A DNA stretch of 64,000 bases from Petaurus breviceps papuanus. Taxonomy: Eukaryota; Chordata; Mammalia; Diprotodontia; Petauridae. How positions within the stretch are numbered: the first letter of the stretch is position 1; each line of letters begins with the position of its first letter. Both the position numbers and the translations under genes were made by a program. The notes below the pieces were generated by a model. That model saw only the letters and a list, made by a program, of their open reading frames with translations. It was not told the DNA's origin and searched no databases. The DNA is taken from assembly GCA_028583685.1 (NCBI GenBank), contig JAMXIF010000002.1, positions 56,825,906 to 56,889,905 of the forward strand. Direction: 5' to 3'. Positions 11,011 through 22,573 of the stretch are shown here, piece after piece.

Positions 11011-12184
11011 GATGGATCTTGATTCAGGTCTTGACATAAGTAACAAACATGAATTGTAGAAGAGGTAAGAAAGACAGAAGAAAATGCAATTTAATGAGCG
11101 TGAATTTTTCAAGTTTTGTTTTGTTTGTTTCTGAAGGGAGTAAGGGGACACGTTTGCCATTTTTTTTATTTGGCAGTGAGACTACATAGTTCTAAGCTAT
11201 GATATGAAGACCAGTTTGGTGTCATCAGAAGACTTTCTGGGATATAGAACAGAGCACAAAATAGCCAGTCTATATAAAAATGCTCTTGTGAATTGGCCAG
11301 TCAGGGAGGAAATTAGATATTAGGGACTGTCACTAGGAATAGATGGACTAGAATTCATTCCTATTTGCCTTGAGTGAGGTGAGTCACTACTTAAAAAATC
11401 TACAATTTGATCAGATATCCTCAGAAACAGGTATCATTATCTACATCTACTAATCTTTCTGGAGTTATAGGACCATCAGACCATTCCTAATGTCGTTTTC
11501 TAGTGGATCATTTTTACATTACCTGAAAGTGTTGTGTTTCAAACTGTAGGACAATTTTTAAACTAGCACTGTTTGAATTAGTAACAAGAGAATTGCTTGG
11601 AGTCAAGTATTGTGTTATGAGGTCAATTGATGGGATGATAGATACCATAGACACACATAGGCACAAGTGGACAGGCAAAAACAATTACTCTACAAGCCTT
11701 AAGTTCCACAAGTTCTGATGGGGATCTTAACGTGTTTTAGCAGAGGATATCCAAGATTACTTTTTTTACCCCTTTATTAATAGCATATAGAAAATGAACT
11801 CTATGTAAAAGGTGTGCATGTTGCTTTTCAACTTCTACAATAAAAGTAAAAAAGAATTCATCATGAAACATGTGGGTACTTTACATTTGTGTGATGCCTG
11901 CTTCTGAGAATTTCATATCAGAGTGTACCTTTCCAAATAAAGAACTCACCTTTTTACTCAAGGTGAATATCAATGGTACCAAACCAGCTTATTTTTACAA
12001 CCGCACCTAGTGACAACCCAAAATATATACTTCTGTAGTCCGTGCAAAGCCAGTTTAAAAGAAACAATTCACACTCTGGCTTTTCTGCACCACATCCTTT
12101 GTCTCCACCCCAACATCCCTATGTGTATTCCTTCCCAGAATATATTTATATGTAAATAGTTCTGTAAACAATGCATGTGAAAAT
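11011..12184. other. Unassigned unique DNA
   Basis: No repeat or gene recognised. The interval 11870-12080 is unique with mixed composition and could belong to the regulatory cluster further right. A T-run lies at 11160-11167. Confidence 0.3.
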
Positions 12185-12305
12185 AATGTTCCTTACTCAT
12201 ATTATTAATCCCAATTTTCAGGTGAAGAAACTAAGTCACACAAGTGTATGTCCTGATAGGGAACTCTGGGGCCTCCAAGCACTTCTGTCTTTGTCAAACT
12301 GCTAA
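12185..12305 (-). mobile_element. MIR fragment, antisense
   Basis: The core cccaattttcaggtgaagaa...actaagtcacacaa is antisense MIR. Short and worn. Confidence 0.45.
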
Positions 12306-12599
12306 TCCTATACTATGATGTCAGTTTTTAACTCTATAACCATTTTTTTTTAAACCAGGAAATACCAGCCTGTATTTATCTCTTTTTACTTTGTTCCTAC
12401 AAGCTTTTCCTACCCCTCCCCACTCTGCATATACACAGACACACATGGTGTTGGGTTTCTTTATACTGCAACAGAAGAGGTGTTCCTGTTGATAAGAAAC
12501 CTTCATCCTATCCCCATTTTTGTCAGCCCTGCACTTAGGAGCTGAGGTTGAGTTCAAATAAGGGTCAGCTGAGATAAAAGCCCTAGGCTTTATCCTCCA

Positions 12600-12955
12600 A
12601 TTCACTCCTGCCTAAAACTTCCTTCATTTATTTATTGCCATTAAAAAGGGACAAGCTGGTCTCTGTATCACAAAGGGTGCATGAAGGATCCCCTGTCATT
12701 TATTGCTTCTTCAGTATATGGAACCTACAATGGCCCCACTATTGCACTAAGGCATGCCAAGAAGGCCAGCTAAACCGGAATGGAAACATACAACAGTTGC
12801 GTCACGTTCTAGGGGGAAGATATTTTTTCCCCCAACAATCAGCCAAATGCAGACATTTTGAAATAACTGCCAATCACAGAAAACATCACACACTAGCTAA
12901 GGGAGGGGAGTAGAGGGGGTGGGGGGGAAGCATGGAACCCCTTGAGAGAAAAGAG
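12600..12955. promoter_or_regulatory. Candidate conserved non-coding block (cluster, part 1)
   Basis: Unique, repeat-free sequence with unusually well-kept CpGs (ccggaatgg, gttgcgtcacgttc near 12773-12811), including a CRE/AP-1-like word TGCGTCACG. A 92-codon frame at 12635-12913 crosses it but shows no recognisable domain, so I do not call a gene. It sits at the left edge of the 12.6-14.35 kb unique cluster. Confidence 0.3.
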
Positions 12956-12959
12956 TGAA

Positions 12960-13040
12960 AACACACACACACACACACACACACATACACACCATACACA
13001 CCCCCACACATACACACCATACACACCCCCACACACACCT
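12960..13040. repeat. (AC)n microsatellite, imperfect
   Basis: A run of AC units (12960-12984) continues as mixed ACAC/CCCC and CATACACACC units to about 13040. On the minus strand it creates a spurious valine/cysteine-rich frame. Confidence 0.95.
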
Positions 13041-13559
13041 CCCAAGGGTTGCAGCTTCTAAGCTGAAAGAGATTTACTGTAGCCACTGCAAAGACTATTG
13101 TTAAAGGAGAGAAGATTAAACAGGAGACCCTATTCAGAGCCAATGGTCACTTACAAGATCTTGGAAGCATTCCTGGACAAGAACACAGCCAAAATGGAGC
13201 TCAAGCAGGGCTCCACAGAGCCCGCCCGGCCTCACACAAAGCCCCCGTGAGCTGTTCCCATCCTATATTCAATTTGGCATAAATACTCTTTTAAATGTTG
13301 CTGAAAGGGAATATCAGCCAGGCACCAAAAAAAAAAAAAAAAAAAAAGGACAATTACATTATAGATTTGAACTCAAAAGCCAATCTTTCTGAATTGAAAT
13401 GAAACCTGAAAGGGGAGCAAGGGGAGCCTGAGATGAGAAAAGGCTTCGGAGCTCCCTGCATTTGCTCAAGAGCCCTCATGGCCCTGAGTGGTGTCATTTC
13501 TCTCATGCTACACAGCCCCTAAGTTTTTTTTTTTCTTTTTTTTCCCTCCCCCTTTTCCT
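13041..13559. other. Unique DNA with A-run and pyrimidine tract
   Basis: Between the AC repeat and the main regulatory-like block. It contains a locally GC-rich stretch (13190-13250, cccgcccggcc), an uninterrupted A-run near 13327-13347 and a T/C-rich tract at 13520-13560. No gene or repeat family recognised. Confidence 0.4.
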
Positions 13560-13990
13560 CTGGCAATGAGAATGGAGATCATAAACGTCAGATGCAGTCT
13601 TGTCGCTTTAATGGTCTCATGGCTATGAATAAAAATGGCGTGGTAACAGATTTGTTAATTGACTTTATGTGAAACCAGCGTACATTAGGCAGGGTTGCTA
13701 ACGCTGCTGCTGCTGCTGGTGTGTGTGTGTGTGTGTCTGTTGCCGCTCTCTCCATCCTCCTCAAATTAAACTTTTAACAGTCGAGAGACCAGAGGGTTAA
13801 GCCTAGAAGGCTTGAATGATATTTTCACCGCCTTTGATGACACACTAAAATAAAGAACGTCTCATTTTGCAGCGGAACGTTCAGCCTGTGAAGCCCATGT
13901 ACATGTGGTTACTATTTGCAGAATTTGGCATTTTCTATGAATAGTATAAAACAGGCATTGGATCAGCTGTCATGTTTTGACAGGGTTGTC
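13560..13990. promoter_or_regulatory. Candidate developmental enhancer (cluster, part 2)
   Basis: Unique sequence with many retained CpGs in a CpG-poor window (gtcgctttaatgg, atggcgtgg, accagcgtac, cagcggaacg), a homeodomain-type TTAATTGA near 13655, a CAGCTG E-box, and an inverted pair of TGACA half-sites (TGTCATGTTTTGACA, 13968-13982) of the kind bound by TALE homeoproteins. Short (CTG)n and (GT)n arrays at about 13703-13736 interrupt it. There is no coding frame and no repeat homology. This is the most regulatory-looking block here; the function is inferred from composition only. Confidence 0.45.
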
Positions 13991-14089
13991 CTTTTTTTTT
14001 TTTTTACCAGAATGCCATTCTTTACTCCCCCTCCCCCTTTCCTTATTTGAGCAGAAAACCCACTACTTTTTTTTTTTCCCCTCGCAAGT

Positions 14090-14350
14090 GGACTAAGAAA
14101 TATGATGAATAATGAATTAAAAGCCAGAGTAGGTCGGGAGTTTAAGGCAAGAGGAACCAATCACCCTCAGGGAGTGAGGCCCTTAAAGGGCTGTGAATCC
14201 CTATTATGACTGGTGGTCAGATTGTCTCCAGACAGAAATCTCCACCAGCCCCTAGAATATTCGAACAAGGTCAGTGACCAGATTAGTTAAGTGTGTGAAG
14301 CAGGGAGTCTAAAGCTGTTTTATTTACAACTAGCTAATCAGCTAGACAGC
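14090..14350. promoter_or_regulatory. Candidate conserved non-coding block (cluster, part 3)
   Basis: Continues the repeat-free cluster after a poly-pyrimidine break (13990-14090). It contains ggtcagattgtctccagaca, a partial palindrome CTAGCTAATCAGCTAG (about 14330-14345) and attcgaac. No frame and no repeat recognised. Confidence 0.35.
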
Positions 14351-14869
14351 AAAGTGTCCTCGCTTTTCTCTTGGTTCCATATATTTGATTCATTCTGAGA
14401 TTTTTTTGCCTTTTTTTTCATATTCTGAAACCCCTGACAATTTCAGGGCCCAAAGTTTTAGGGAATAAAAATTTATGATGAGAAGTGATGTTTATTGGTT
14501 GCTGTAACACACATCCATCAGTCTTATCTGTAAAGTGTAAATCTAGGTGTAAAGTTTTAAGTTTTTGATGAAAGATGGAATTAACTGATGGTTAACCTAG
14601 AAAGTCATTATTGGAAACAGAAAAGTTCATAAAGGAAAAATTCTTTTAACCTCTAAAGAACTTTGCACTTTTGGTTTTGGTTACCAGTACTACATCTATT
14701 AACCGTTCATTTCAAAATCTGGCTTTGACCTTTGTCTGAATAACACTTTCTATTTGTCTTTTACTTTGTTCCAACCAAAAAACTCATTTGATTTTTTTTC
14801 TTTGCCTCTTCAATGCCACATCCCAGAGTTGTTCTATACTGATTACTTTTCCTAACAATTCACTCACAG
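14351..14869. other. Unassigned unique DNA
   Basis: AT-rich, with T-runs at 14401-14420. No gene or repeat recognised. Confidence 0.3.
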
Positions 14870-15055
14870 AAGCATAGATTTGGAGCTGGAAGGGGTCACC
14901 TACTCCAACTTCTTTATTTTACAAAGGAGGAAACTGAAGCACAGTGAAACTAGTTTGCCCTATATCACACAGATAGCAGGAAGAGAAGGTGGGATTTGAA
15001 CTTGTGTCCTCTGATTCCCAATTCAGAACTTTTGTACTGTACTCTGCCTTGAAAG
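14870..15055 (-). mobile_element. MIRc-type SINE, antisense
   Basis: Clear order of agcatagatttggagctgga, tactccaacttctttatttt, acaaaggaggaaactgaagc and gggatttgaacttgtgtcct. Moderately diverged. Confidence 0.7.
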
Positions 15056-15429
15056 AAGTTTTCCATCTCAATATTTTCTTCGAATAAATCTTTTCCCTTA
15101 TGAAGGAGGCCTTGGACAGACAAAAGACTTTCATGGAAGATACCTCATTTATATCTAAAATCTCAATAGTGTTTTGATAATATGGCATTATCATATGTGT
15201 TCATCACAATAAAAATGAAACACAATTGTTAAGATGTCTCTGTTTATCCTAGAAGGTTTACTGTACAAATTCAATCATAGTATTTTGCAAAGAAGAGATA
15301 TAAAAATGCTAAATTTTTCATACACTGTATTGTTATTATATCATTGTCATTTTAGCCTGTCCCCATATTTGTTTAAAGTGTTGAGAAGATTCCTGGATAA
15401 GTTCTTTCTCTCCCATCATTTTGATATCA

Positions 15430-15935
15430 TTTGATCACAAAATGTCAGAATTAGAAGAGATCTTGGATAATAAATGTAATTGACATTTATATAACACATT
15501 AGTACTTTGATGCATGTTGCATGTTGTACCAGGCCCTGTTGTCAGTACTTAGGCAGAAAGAAACAATCATTACTCTTGGGGACCTTATAGTCTATTGTGG
15601 GAGACAAGAAGTACATATTTATGGAGAGAATGAATATAAAGACAACAAATACTAATAAATACAAGGCATTTTTAGGCATTTAAAAATGTCTGCTAATTAA
15701 TTAAATTATCCAAGGCCAAACAGCTAAGAAGTATTTGAGGCAAGATTCAAACACACGGACTCCTGACACCAGTCAATAAGTCCATGAACATCTATTAAGT
15801 ATTTTTTATGTGCCAGACACCGTGCTGGCCATTAGAGATACAAATATAGGCAAAAGATAGCCCATGCTCTCAAAGAATTCCCTGTTCTAGTGGACACTAA
15901 GTCTAGTGCCCTATCTACTAAGCCATGCTGACATT
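15430..15935 (-). mobile_element. Mosaic of MIR-type SINE and L2 fragments, antisense
   Basis: A MIRc start (cacaaaatgtcagaattaga, 15438) runs into L2-like text (taccaggccctgttgtcagt), then a MIR core (ccaaggccaaacagctaaga), then a second L2 3' end (ttatgtgccagacaccgtgc, 15810), then the MIR terminus (tagtgccctatctactaagc). The order implies L2 fragments inserted within a MIR-type SINE, or nested old insertions. Confidence 0.5.
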
Positions 15936-16655
15936 AGAGAGAATGGAGTCTCATACCAATATTTCACATATGAGGAAACAGAGTCCTCTTTCCACTCTGT
16001 CTTAGACTCTCTTATCTGTCATGTGGTGATCTTATCAGTTCTTATGGATTCATTTATCATATCTGCAGGAGTTCCCAGATCTATCTAACCACTCAGTCTC
16101 TCTCCCAAGCTACAGCCACACATTACTAGCTGCTTACTTGACTTTCATAACTTCTTGATGTTGCAAAGGCATCTCAAATTCAAAATATCCAAGACACAAT
16201 TCATATTTTCACCAAAACCCACCTCTCTTCTGAACCACACTATTACTATTGAGGGTACCACCATTATGCCATTCACCCAGGCTCATAACCTCATGTCATC
16301 CTCAACTTCTCATTCCAACTTTCCTCACATACTCAGTTGCTAAATTATGTAATTTCTTTCTCTACAATATATCTCACATATGTCATTTTCTGTCCATTCA
16401 CACATCTACCACTTGAATTTAGATCTTCATAACATTTTGCCTGGTCTATTGCAATAATCTTCTCATTGGTCTCTCTGTCTCTCAATTTCCTACCTACTAC
16501 ACATCCTACCAGATTGATTTTCCTAAAGCATAGATGTGTGAACATGTCACCCTAACACACACTTGATAAATGAAAATTGTCCCCTATTACCTTTTGGATG
16601 AATTCTCTGTTTAGTATTTAAGGCTGTTTATCATCCAACACCTTCCTGTCTTTTT
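15936..16655 (+). mobile_element. L2 LINE ORF2 C-terminal region, sense
   Basis: A long collinear match to the remembered L2 pattern: tcagttcttatggattcatt, agctacagccacacattact, attgagggtaccaccattat, ctcataacctcatgtcatcc, tctattgcaataatcttctc, gattgattttcctaaagcat. Many stops break the frame. It ends where the RPL3 retrocopy begins. Confidence 0.8.
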
Positions 16656-16659
16656 TGTC

Positions 16660-17195
16660 ATTTAATACATTACACACATCCATACGTAAGTTGGCCAATA
16701 TCAGAGCTTGGTACCCTATCCATATAGCATTCGCTATGAGCCAGGCTAGGGAGAAGGGCTGCCACCATCACACCAACATAAACAAAACAATTGGTCAGGA
16801 CTATCAGATCAAGGGTGAGAAACTGATAAAAAAAAATGCATCCTCTGATTATAATTTGTGCAACAAGGATATTCACCCTCTTGGAAGAGTTGCCCACAAG
16901 GGTGAGGTGATCAATGACTTTATTATGATGAAAGACTGTGTTGTTAGAACCAAGAAGCATGTCCTCATCTTACACAAGTCTCTTTTGGTACAGACTGAAT
17001 GCTATGCCCTGGAAAAGATTGACAAAGTTCATCAAGATCACTTACAAATTTGGTCATGGTGAGTTACAGATTGTGAAGGAGAAGAAAGTCTTCACAGACC
17101 ACTCAAAAAGAACTGAGTTGCTTAAGAAACTGCCTAAGGTTTCCAAGCCAACTTGGAGCTGGGGGGCTCTTATTAAATTGAAATTATTAAATATA
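16660..17195 (+). pseudogene. RPL3: Processed pseudogene of ribosomal protein L3 (5' truncated)
   Basis: Translation from about 16683 matches the C-terminal third of RPL3, a large-subunit protein near the peptidyl-transferase centre. Examples: [12 protein letters not shown] against [26 protein letters not shown] against [29 protein letters not shown] against [23 protein letters not shown] against KSLLVQTK. A few residues are lost after INK, and a frameshift near 17020-17040 moves the match ([15 protein letters not shown] against SKFGHGRFQTMEEKK) into the next frame. The C-terminus degenerates. The following ggggctcttattaaa resembles the RPL3 3' UTR and poly-A signal. No introns are present, so it is a retrocopy. 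It lies at the right edge of an L2. The 5' two thirds are absent. Confidence 0.85.
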
Positions 17196-19439
17196 TATTT
17201 ATATATGCATATGTGCATAATATTACACCAATTAAAAAGTAATAAGCTTTAGATTACATAGAATATCCATGCCAAGTCCTAAGCCTAAAAAGCGTGAGTG
17301 ATTTGCTGGTCACATGGCTTTTTCACATTTGTATCGCTCTTGTAGATCACAGCCTGCTTTGAGGAAGAATAGCCCAGTTGGGGAAGAGAAGATTAAAAGA
17401 AAATAAACAGTGAGACATAATTGAAAAACAAAAAAAAAATACATCTATATTTCCTTTCCTCTTGGTCTTCTCCTGGATCTCCACTTGCAAAAAAGGTCAT
17501 AATAGCTTCTTTTACCTTAAAAATATTATTTGGACTTATTATGTCCTCGACTTTAGCCATGGACCTAAATCTCCAACATCACAACAACAAATAGCTTTTT
17601 TTAAAAATGTATAGCCTTATTTCTAACTGTATTTAAAAAAAAAAATTTAACCCAGCAAGGATGGAATCTTCCATCACTCAGAAGCAATGGAAGCAATTAT
17701 CTTACCTTATTTGACAGTTAATTATCACATCAGCCTCTTCATGGTAGAGATGATTAATGTCTAGTAATCAATGGGCTTGCCACAGTACCTTGCTCTGAAC
17801 TTAACTACCTTATGTTAGAGTCTCTCTTGGAAACTTCCTAAAAATACTTCTGATAGTCTGAAAGCAGGAAAATGTAAGGGAACAGAGCTGGCATGAAAGG
17901 CCAAAGGAAGTATTTTAGTGTGTTGAATAATTGTTAGGTAATTTGGCAAAGACTTTGGGTGAGCAAATGGGGGTGAAAATCACCTGATGTGTAGGCTGAA
18001 AAGCTGGGAAACAGAGTGCAGGCTTTTGCCTGACAGTTTTAATCATCTTTCTTGTTTAGTTTCATTTTCAATGATATCTTGGATGGGTAAAAGCACATTT
18101 CATTCAAGAGTTAAAAGGGGTCAGCTTGGGGGCTGGTCATGGAAGCTTTTGATCTTTCTTGCTGACCTGGAATTAGTGCATGTATACCTGAGCAACTTTC
18201 AAGCATACCCAGCACACCAGAAAATGTGTTTTACGCTACATTGATATTGCTGGCAAGGCACAAAAAATATGTACTAAGTCTGAAATAACCTGACTTTTGC
18301 TTTAATGGTTTTCTGAGGATGGGTTGTTTGAATACAGTTTTCAGGTCTCACTATCAGGAGTTTACAACTATGTTATTTGGTCTCTCACAAAATGATTCTA
18401 ATTTTGTTCCTTTGGAAATTTGCATTTTTACTACTGGAACAATTGGTTTGTTCCCTCAGCGTAAGTTTATTTAGTAAGTTAAAGCACATATATGCAGACC
18501 ACTAGTTGTCACTCACATGAGTTCATGTCCTCTCAACTATCAAGAGAAAAACAATGACATTTTGCATCAGATGGTTAGAACTAAGTCTTTGAAGTTCTGT
18601 AAACTTTTCACAGTTCTTTTAAAAAGAATTTCACTGGGAAAAAATCCCAATGGGACTTTTTTTTTTCTAGGTAATCTGGAAGAAAACTGGAAAATTCAGC
18701 TAAAATTTAGAGATGGGTCACAGGATGACTAGCTAATGCATGGACGAATGAGGTGAATTCAGGGGTGAACTGAATTGAAGGCAGAAATGTAGTTAGATTA
18801 GGGAAGGGGTGAGTCTCCCTTATACAGTTGGCAAGCCAGTGTATCAAAGGGAGCTCACAGGTGGGACCAGCAGTTGGGAAAGCAGAGGGAAAGTTAAGGA
18901 ATCAGTTTGAAATCAAAGAAATCAAAGTGAGGTAAAAGCAACAGCTAGTATATTTGCTGGAAAGGGGAATTGTACTGATGGGACATACATAAAGAGCCTC
19001 CTATTAACTGCTTGTTTGGGTTCTTTCTTGGCAGGCAACTTTACCTGGCCTAGCCTTAAACCACTCACTTTTCCAATTGGCAGTATACAATAAACAATCT
19101 GAGACTTTGAGGAACCTGAAATAATAAACAAATTGAGACAAACAACTGGGTATGGGGTAGGATTTTTAATGGAAAGTACTTAAATAATGCTTCCTATTCC
19201 CCTTGAACTTCTCCATTCCACAAAATATTGCTTCTATCCCTGACGGACCAATGAAGGTTTTAGAAAGGGCTTAACTGAAGGCAATAACTTAGGCTGTCCT
19301 CTTCACCAGTAAATGATAATATGTAGTACAATTTACTGGCCTCTAACAAAACTATACCTGAAAATTCCATATCCTATGATGGGTCTGCCCAAGAAAGGAC
19401 TTTTTCACCCTATCCTACACACATTCTACATTCCTAATA
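17196..19439. other. Unassigned non-coding DNA
   Basis: No gene or well-matched repeat. A TA-rich zone follows the pseudogene. An A-run at about 17430-17440 is preceded by aataaa and could be the tail of an unrecognised retrocopy covering 17260-17430. 17640-19140 is unique with mixed composition. Confidence 0.35.
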
Positions 19440-19565
19440 CCCAGCATTAGTTTAATGCTTAATGTTTCATGAAATGTTTTTCCTCATTTGATTCTCACAA
19501 CAATCATTTGAGACGGGCAGGGCCAGTATCATTATTATTCCAATTTTACAGATCAAGGAATAGAT
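19440..19565 (-). mobile_element. MIR fragment, antisense
   Basis: tttgattctcacaacaatca, followed by attattattccaattttaca and gatcaaggaatag, is the antisense MIR 3' to core region. Confidence 0.55.
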
Positions 19566-20019
19566 TTGCGGGGTTCGGGGGTCCTTTGATAATAACAACA
19601 CCAACAATAACAATAATAACTCATGGCTTATTCATTTATTGCAAATATATCAAAGAGACTAGCAAAAATATATCCCTTTGATCTCCAATCCATCATCCAT
19701 GTCATAAGGAATAGCATCAGTGACAAAGTAAGGAGAAATCAGCCAGGTTGAACAGCTGTGAAAGTCTAGCAGGAAACTGATATGTTCTGGGCTCTGGAGA
19801 CACAACCAAACCCAGCAACTATCATTGGAGCCTGACCCCACTTAGAACCATGATGTTGATGATCTTGACATAGAAAACAGAAGTATAAATTAGGAAAAAA
19901 TGAAATAGAAAGCTTGTATACCATGAATATAATGAACAGCATAATAGGTCAGTGGAGGTAACTGAAATGAGTATTTTTTTTTTGCAAAACTATATGCATT
20001 TAGATAAGATCTATAATTA

Positions 20020-22300
20020 TTGACTGAAACATTTAACCCTGCCACATGAATTACTAAGAAAATAGTTTACCACATGCTTTTCTGATGCAACCCCTTTCCC
20101 ATATTTCCCAACAGAAGGAATCATATATTTACTACCCAAAGTAGAGAGCATGTGATCCCCTCCAAATATTGGCCAGTTATTTGTTTGTGCAATCTATTCA
20201 AAGCATTCACACTTTAACATCACTCAAAAAAATTATAAATGCTTACAAGAAAATGTTACATAGACTGGAGAATAAAAAAAGTTACCCCCAAAGTCTCAGA
20301 GATATAAAGATCATTTTGCTATCATTTCAGCGATTACTGAATACCTGAAACATTACATTTATACCACTTTTTGATTATCACAAAGCTTTTGACTCAATTC
20401 TGCACTCATTACTTATTGTTGTATTGTAAGTATATAAATAGGTCCAAACAGATTGAGAACACTAAAGAATCTTATGTCTACGTGGAAAACGATTCTCTAC
20501 TGAAAATAGAGCAACAGCACAATAATGTCCAGAACAGTTGATACAAAACAGGGCATCCTTCATATGATAGTGCGAGTCTATGATTCTTCAGTCATGCCAT
20601 AAAAGCATTATAACCACTCTGAAAAGTATAGCTCTCCAGTCAAAGAAGAAACTGCCAAACTATCATATTAATCACTTGATGTGCATGGATCACCTCAAGC
20701 TATACAGATGTACTGAAAAAGACATTAAATAGCTATTTCATCACATAAAGATTTTTATCAAAAATATAGAAAATGTCATTTGGACTTATTGAGTGTAGAA
20801 TCATTAATGTGTGCTAGGGAAGAGTAAAGACTAAAGGTATCAAATATGTTTAACATGATTGTACATGTATATATAACCTATATCATATTGCTTGCTGTCT
20901 TCAGGAGGGGAAAGAGAGAGAGGAGAAATTGGAACTCAAAATTTTACAAACATGAATGTTGAAAATTATCTTTACATGTAATTTAAAAAAATAAAATACT
21001 ATTAAGGAGACTGAAGTTCTGATTCTGATGGTCAAATTGAACCAATGAATGATATTTGTACTTACTAATGCTTTGCTCTTCCCTAGGTAAGGTATGATTA
21101 GCACAAGTCTATTAAGCAGGTTAATGCTATGTATGTTAAGAGACTTAATGGCATACTGAAGTCAAACCTTCATAGGAGAAACATATTTAGAGCTACTAAT
21201 ACCTATACTAAACATAATCTTTTTGCACTGTGAAAGAGGATAATGAGTGTAAAGAGTGAATAAACAAAAGTCCTATAATGTTCGAAAAATAAAAGACTTA
21301 TCACCCCAAGGCAGCTAAACAATAACAAACATTTCCTTGTCTAAAAGGAAGAGAAATTATAAATGTTCTTGGGACATGATAAACTGTCAAAAAATTAAAG
21401 AAATAATTTTGGAACAAACATCCCATTTCACAAAGATATTACTACATTTGTCAAATGTAACTTGAAAATGAAATAATTAGGATCCAAAAGGTGCTGTATG
21501 GTTGATGACCACATGAAATAAAATATAAGATGATATAGAAGTGTTGCACAAATGGCTTAATTATGCAGATTTATTTTCAGAAATAGAAAGCATAATGATA
21601 TGATACATCATCAAGTTATCACCAGCAGAACATATAGAAAAATGATCACTAAGTAGGCTAGACTTACTGATTTATACTATGCAATGAATTAAGTTAACTA
21701 ACATATTACAAGTTGCAAAAAAATTAGCAAAAATTAGCAAAAAAAAATATACAGTACATAAAAAGGCACAACCAAGTAGCTAGAATTATACAGAATCTTG
21801 ACAAATTAGCAAGAAAAAATCTTCAAATTACAAATAAAAACTCCAGCCCCAAAATAAACTTGAGAACTCAATAGATAAAACTGTGATGGAAATGGTATAT
21901 CATTACTGACAGAAATGTTGCCTGTAACTGCCTAGAGATAATATTTAATCAACAAAATTTAAGAAGTATCTTAATAGATGCCACAATGTTGAAGAGTCAT
22001 AATTATTACCTACATGGAATAACAGGCTTTCAAAATATAGAAACCTAGCAAAAAATAAAAATAAAAACCGTGTACAAAAAGGTCAAGGTCCATGTCATCC
22101 CTTTTGTCTTGTCTCATGCTAGTTTTTTCAAAGTAGTTTTTAGTGGGTTAACAAAATATGAGCTCATATCCCCAAATATTAGTTACCAAAAGTAGTTATT
22201 TTTCTCAGCTGTTCAAAAGTCCATAGTGTATTAAATATAAAAATCATATTATTTCACCTGAATCTCATTAAAAATATGAGAACAAGATAACAGTAATGAT
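20020..22300 (+). mobile_element. R4/Dong-like LINE remnant (RT plus restriction-like endonuclease), copy 1
   Basis: Decayed three-frame translation gives, in order: EGIIYLLPK (about 20115) and a worn 'YRPI..LP' segment; DYHKAFDSI (about 20380), the RT 'D-Y-x-K-A-F-D-S-x-P-H-S' motif; MDHLKLY (about 20690), a decayed YMDDLKLY catalytic motif; YVKRLNG...LKSN (about 21130); YHPKAAKQ (about 21300); then the C-terminal zone with TYRKMITK and a worn Cys/His knuckle, and finally a decayed 'RPDI...D' endonuclease stretch near 21890-22060. An RT followed by a C-terminal PD-(D/E)xK endonuclease marks the R2/R4 group rather than L1, L2 or RTE. Many stops and shifts; very old. An L1 3' end is inserted in it. 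Confidence 0.6.
20830..21002 (+). mobile_element. L1 3' end inserted in the R4-like LINE
   Basis: The classical marsupial L1 3' UTR is recognisable: gtacatgtatatataaccta, attgcttgctgtcttcagga, a purine run, ggaactcaaaattttacaaa, catgaatgttgaaaattatc, tttacatgtaatttaaaaaa, then taaaatactattaag. R4-like sequence resumes on the right, so the L1 is the younger layer. Confidence 0.8.
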
Positions 22301-22401
22301 GCCAATGCTGATAACAATGTAATGGGGCCATGGGAGCACAGTCCTTAGAACATGTTCAAGCGGCTCCACCTGTTGCGGTCCCTTGGGTGGCATCTGGTGA
22401 G

Positions 22402-22564
22402 TCTACTTTTTTTTTTCTTTTTGGAGGGGGAAAGGCAGGGCAATTAGGGTTAAGTGACTCACCCAAGGTCACATAGTTAGTAAAGTGTTAAGTATCTGAG
22501 GCTGGATTTTGATTCAGGTCCTCCTAACTCCAGGGCTGTGCCACTGTGCCACCTAGCTGCCCCC
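22402..22564 (-). mobile_element. SINE-A (WSINE1-like), antisense, with target duplication
   Basis: Antisense tRNA-derived SINE: an oligo-T start, cacccaaggtcacatagtta, tgaggctggattttgattca, ctccagggctgtgccactgt and gccacctagctgcccc. It is flanked by tctactttt at 22402-22410 and 22565-22573. Short and well preserved, so among the younger insertions. Transcription would use the internal pol III A/B boxes in the head. Confidence 0.85.
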
Positions 22565-22573
22565 TCTACTTTT

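Noticed and set aside
13700-13740. CTG trinucleotide expansion
   Set aside because: Only about five units followed by a GT run; a normal short microsatellite.
13560-13990. CpG island promoter
   Set aside because: CpGs are retained but sparse, G+C is moderate, and no first exon or splice donor is apparent; enhancer-like fits better.
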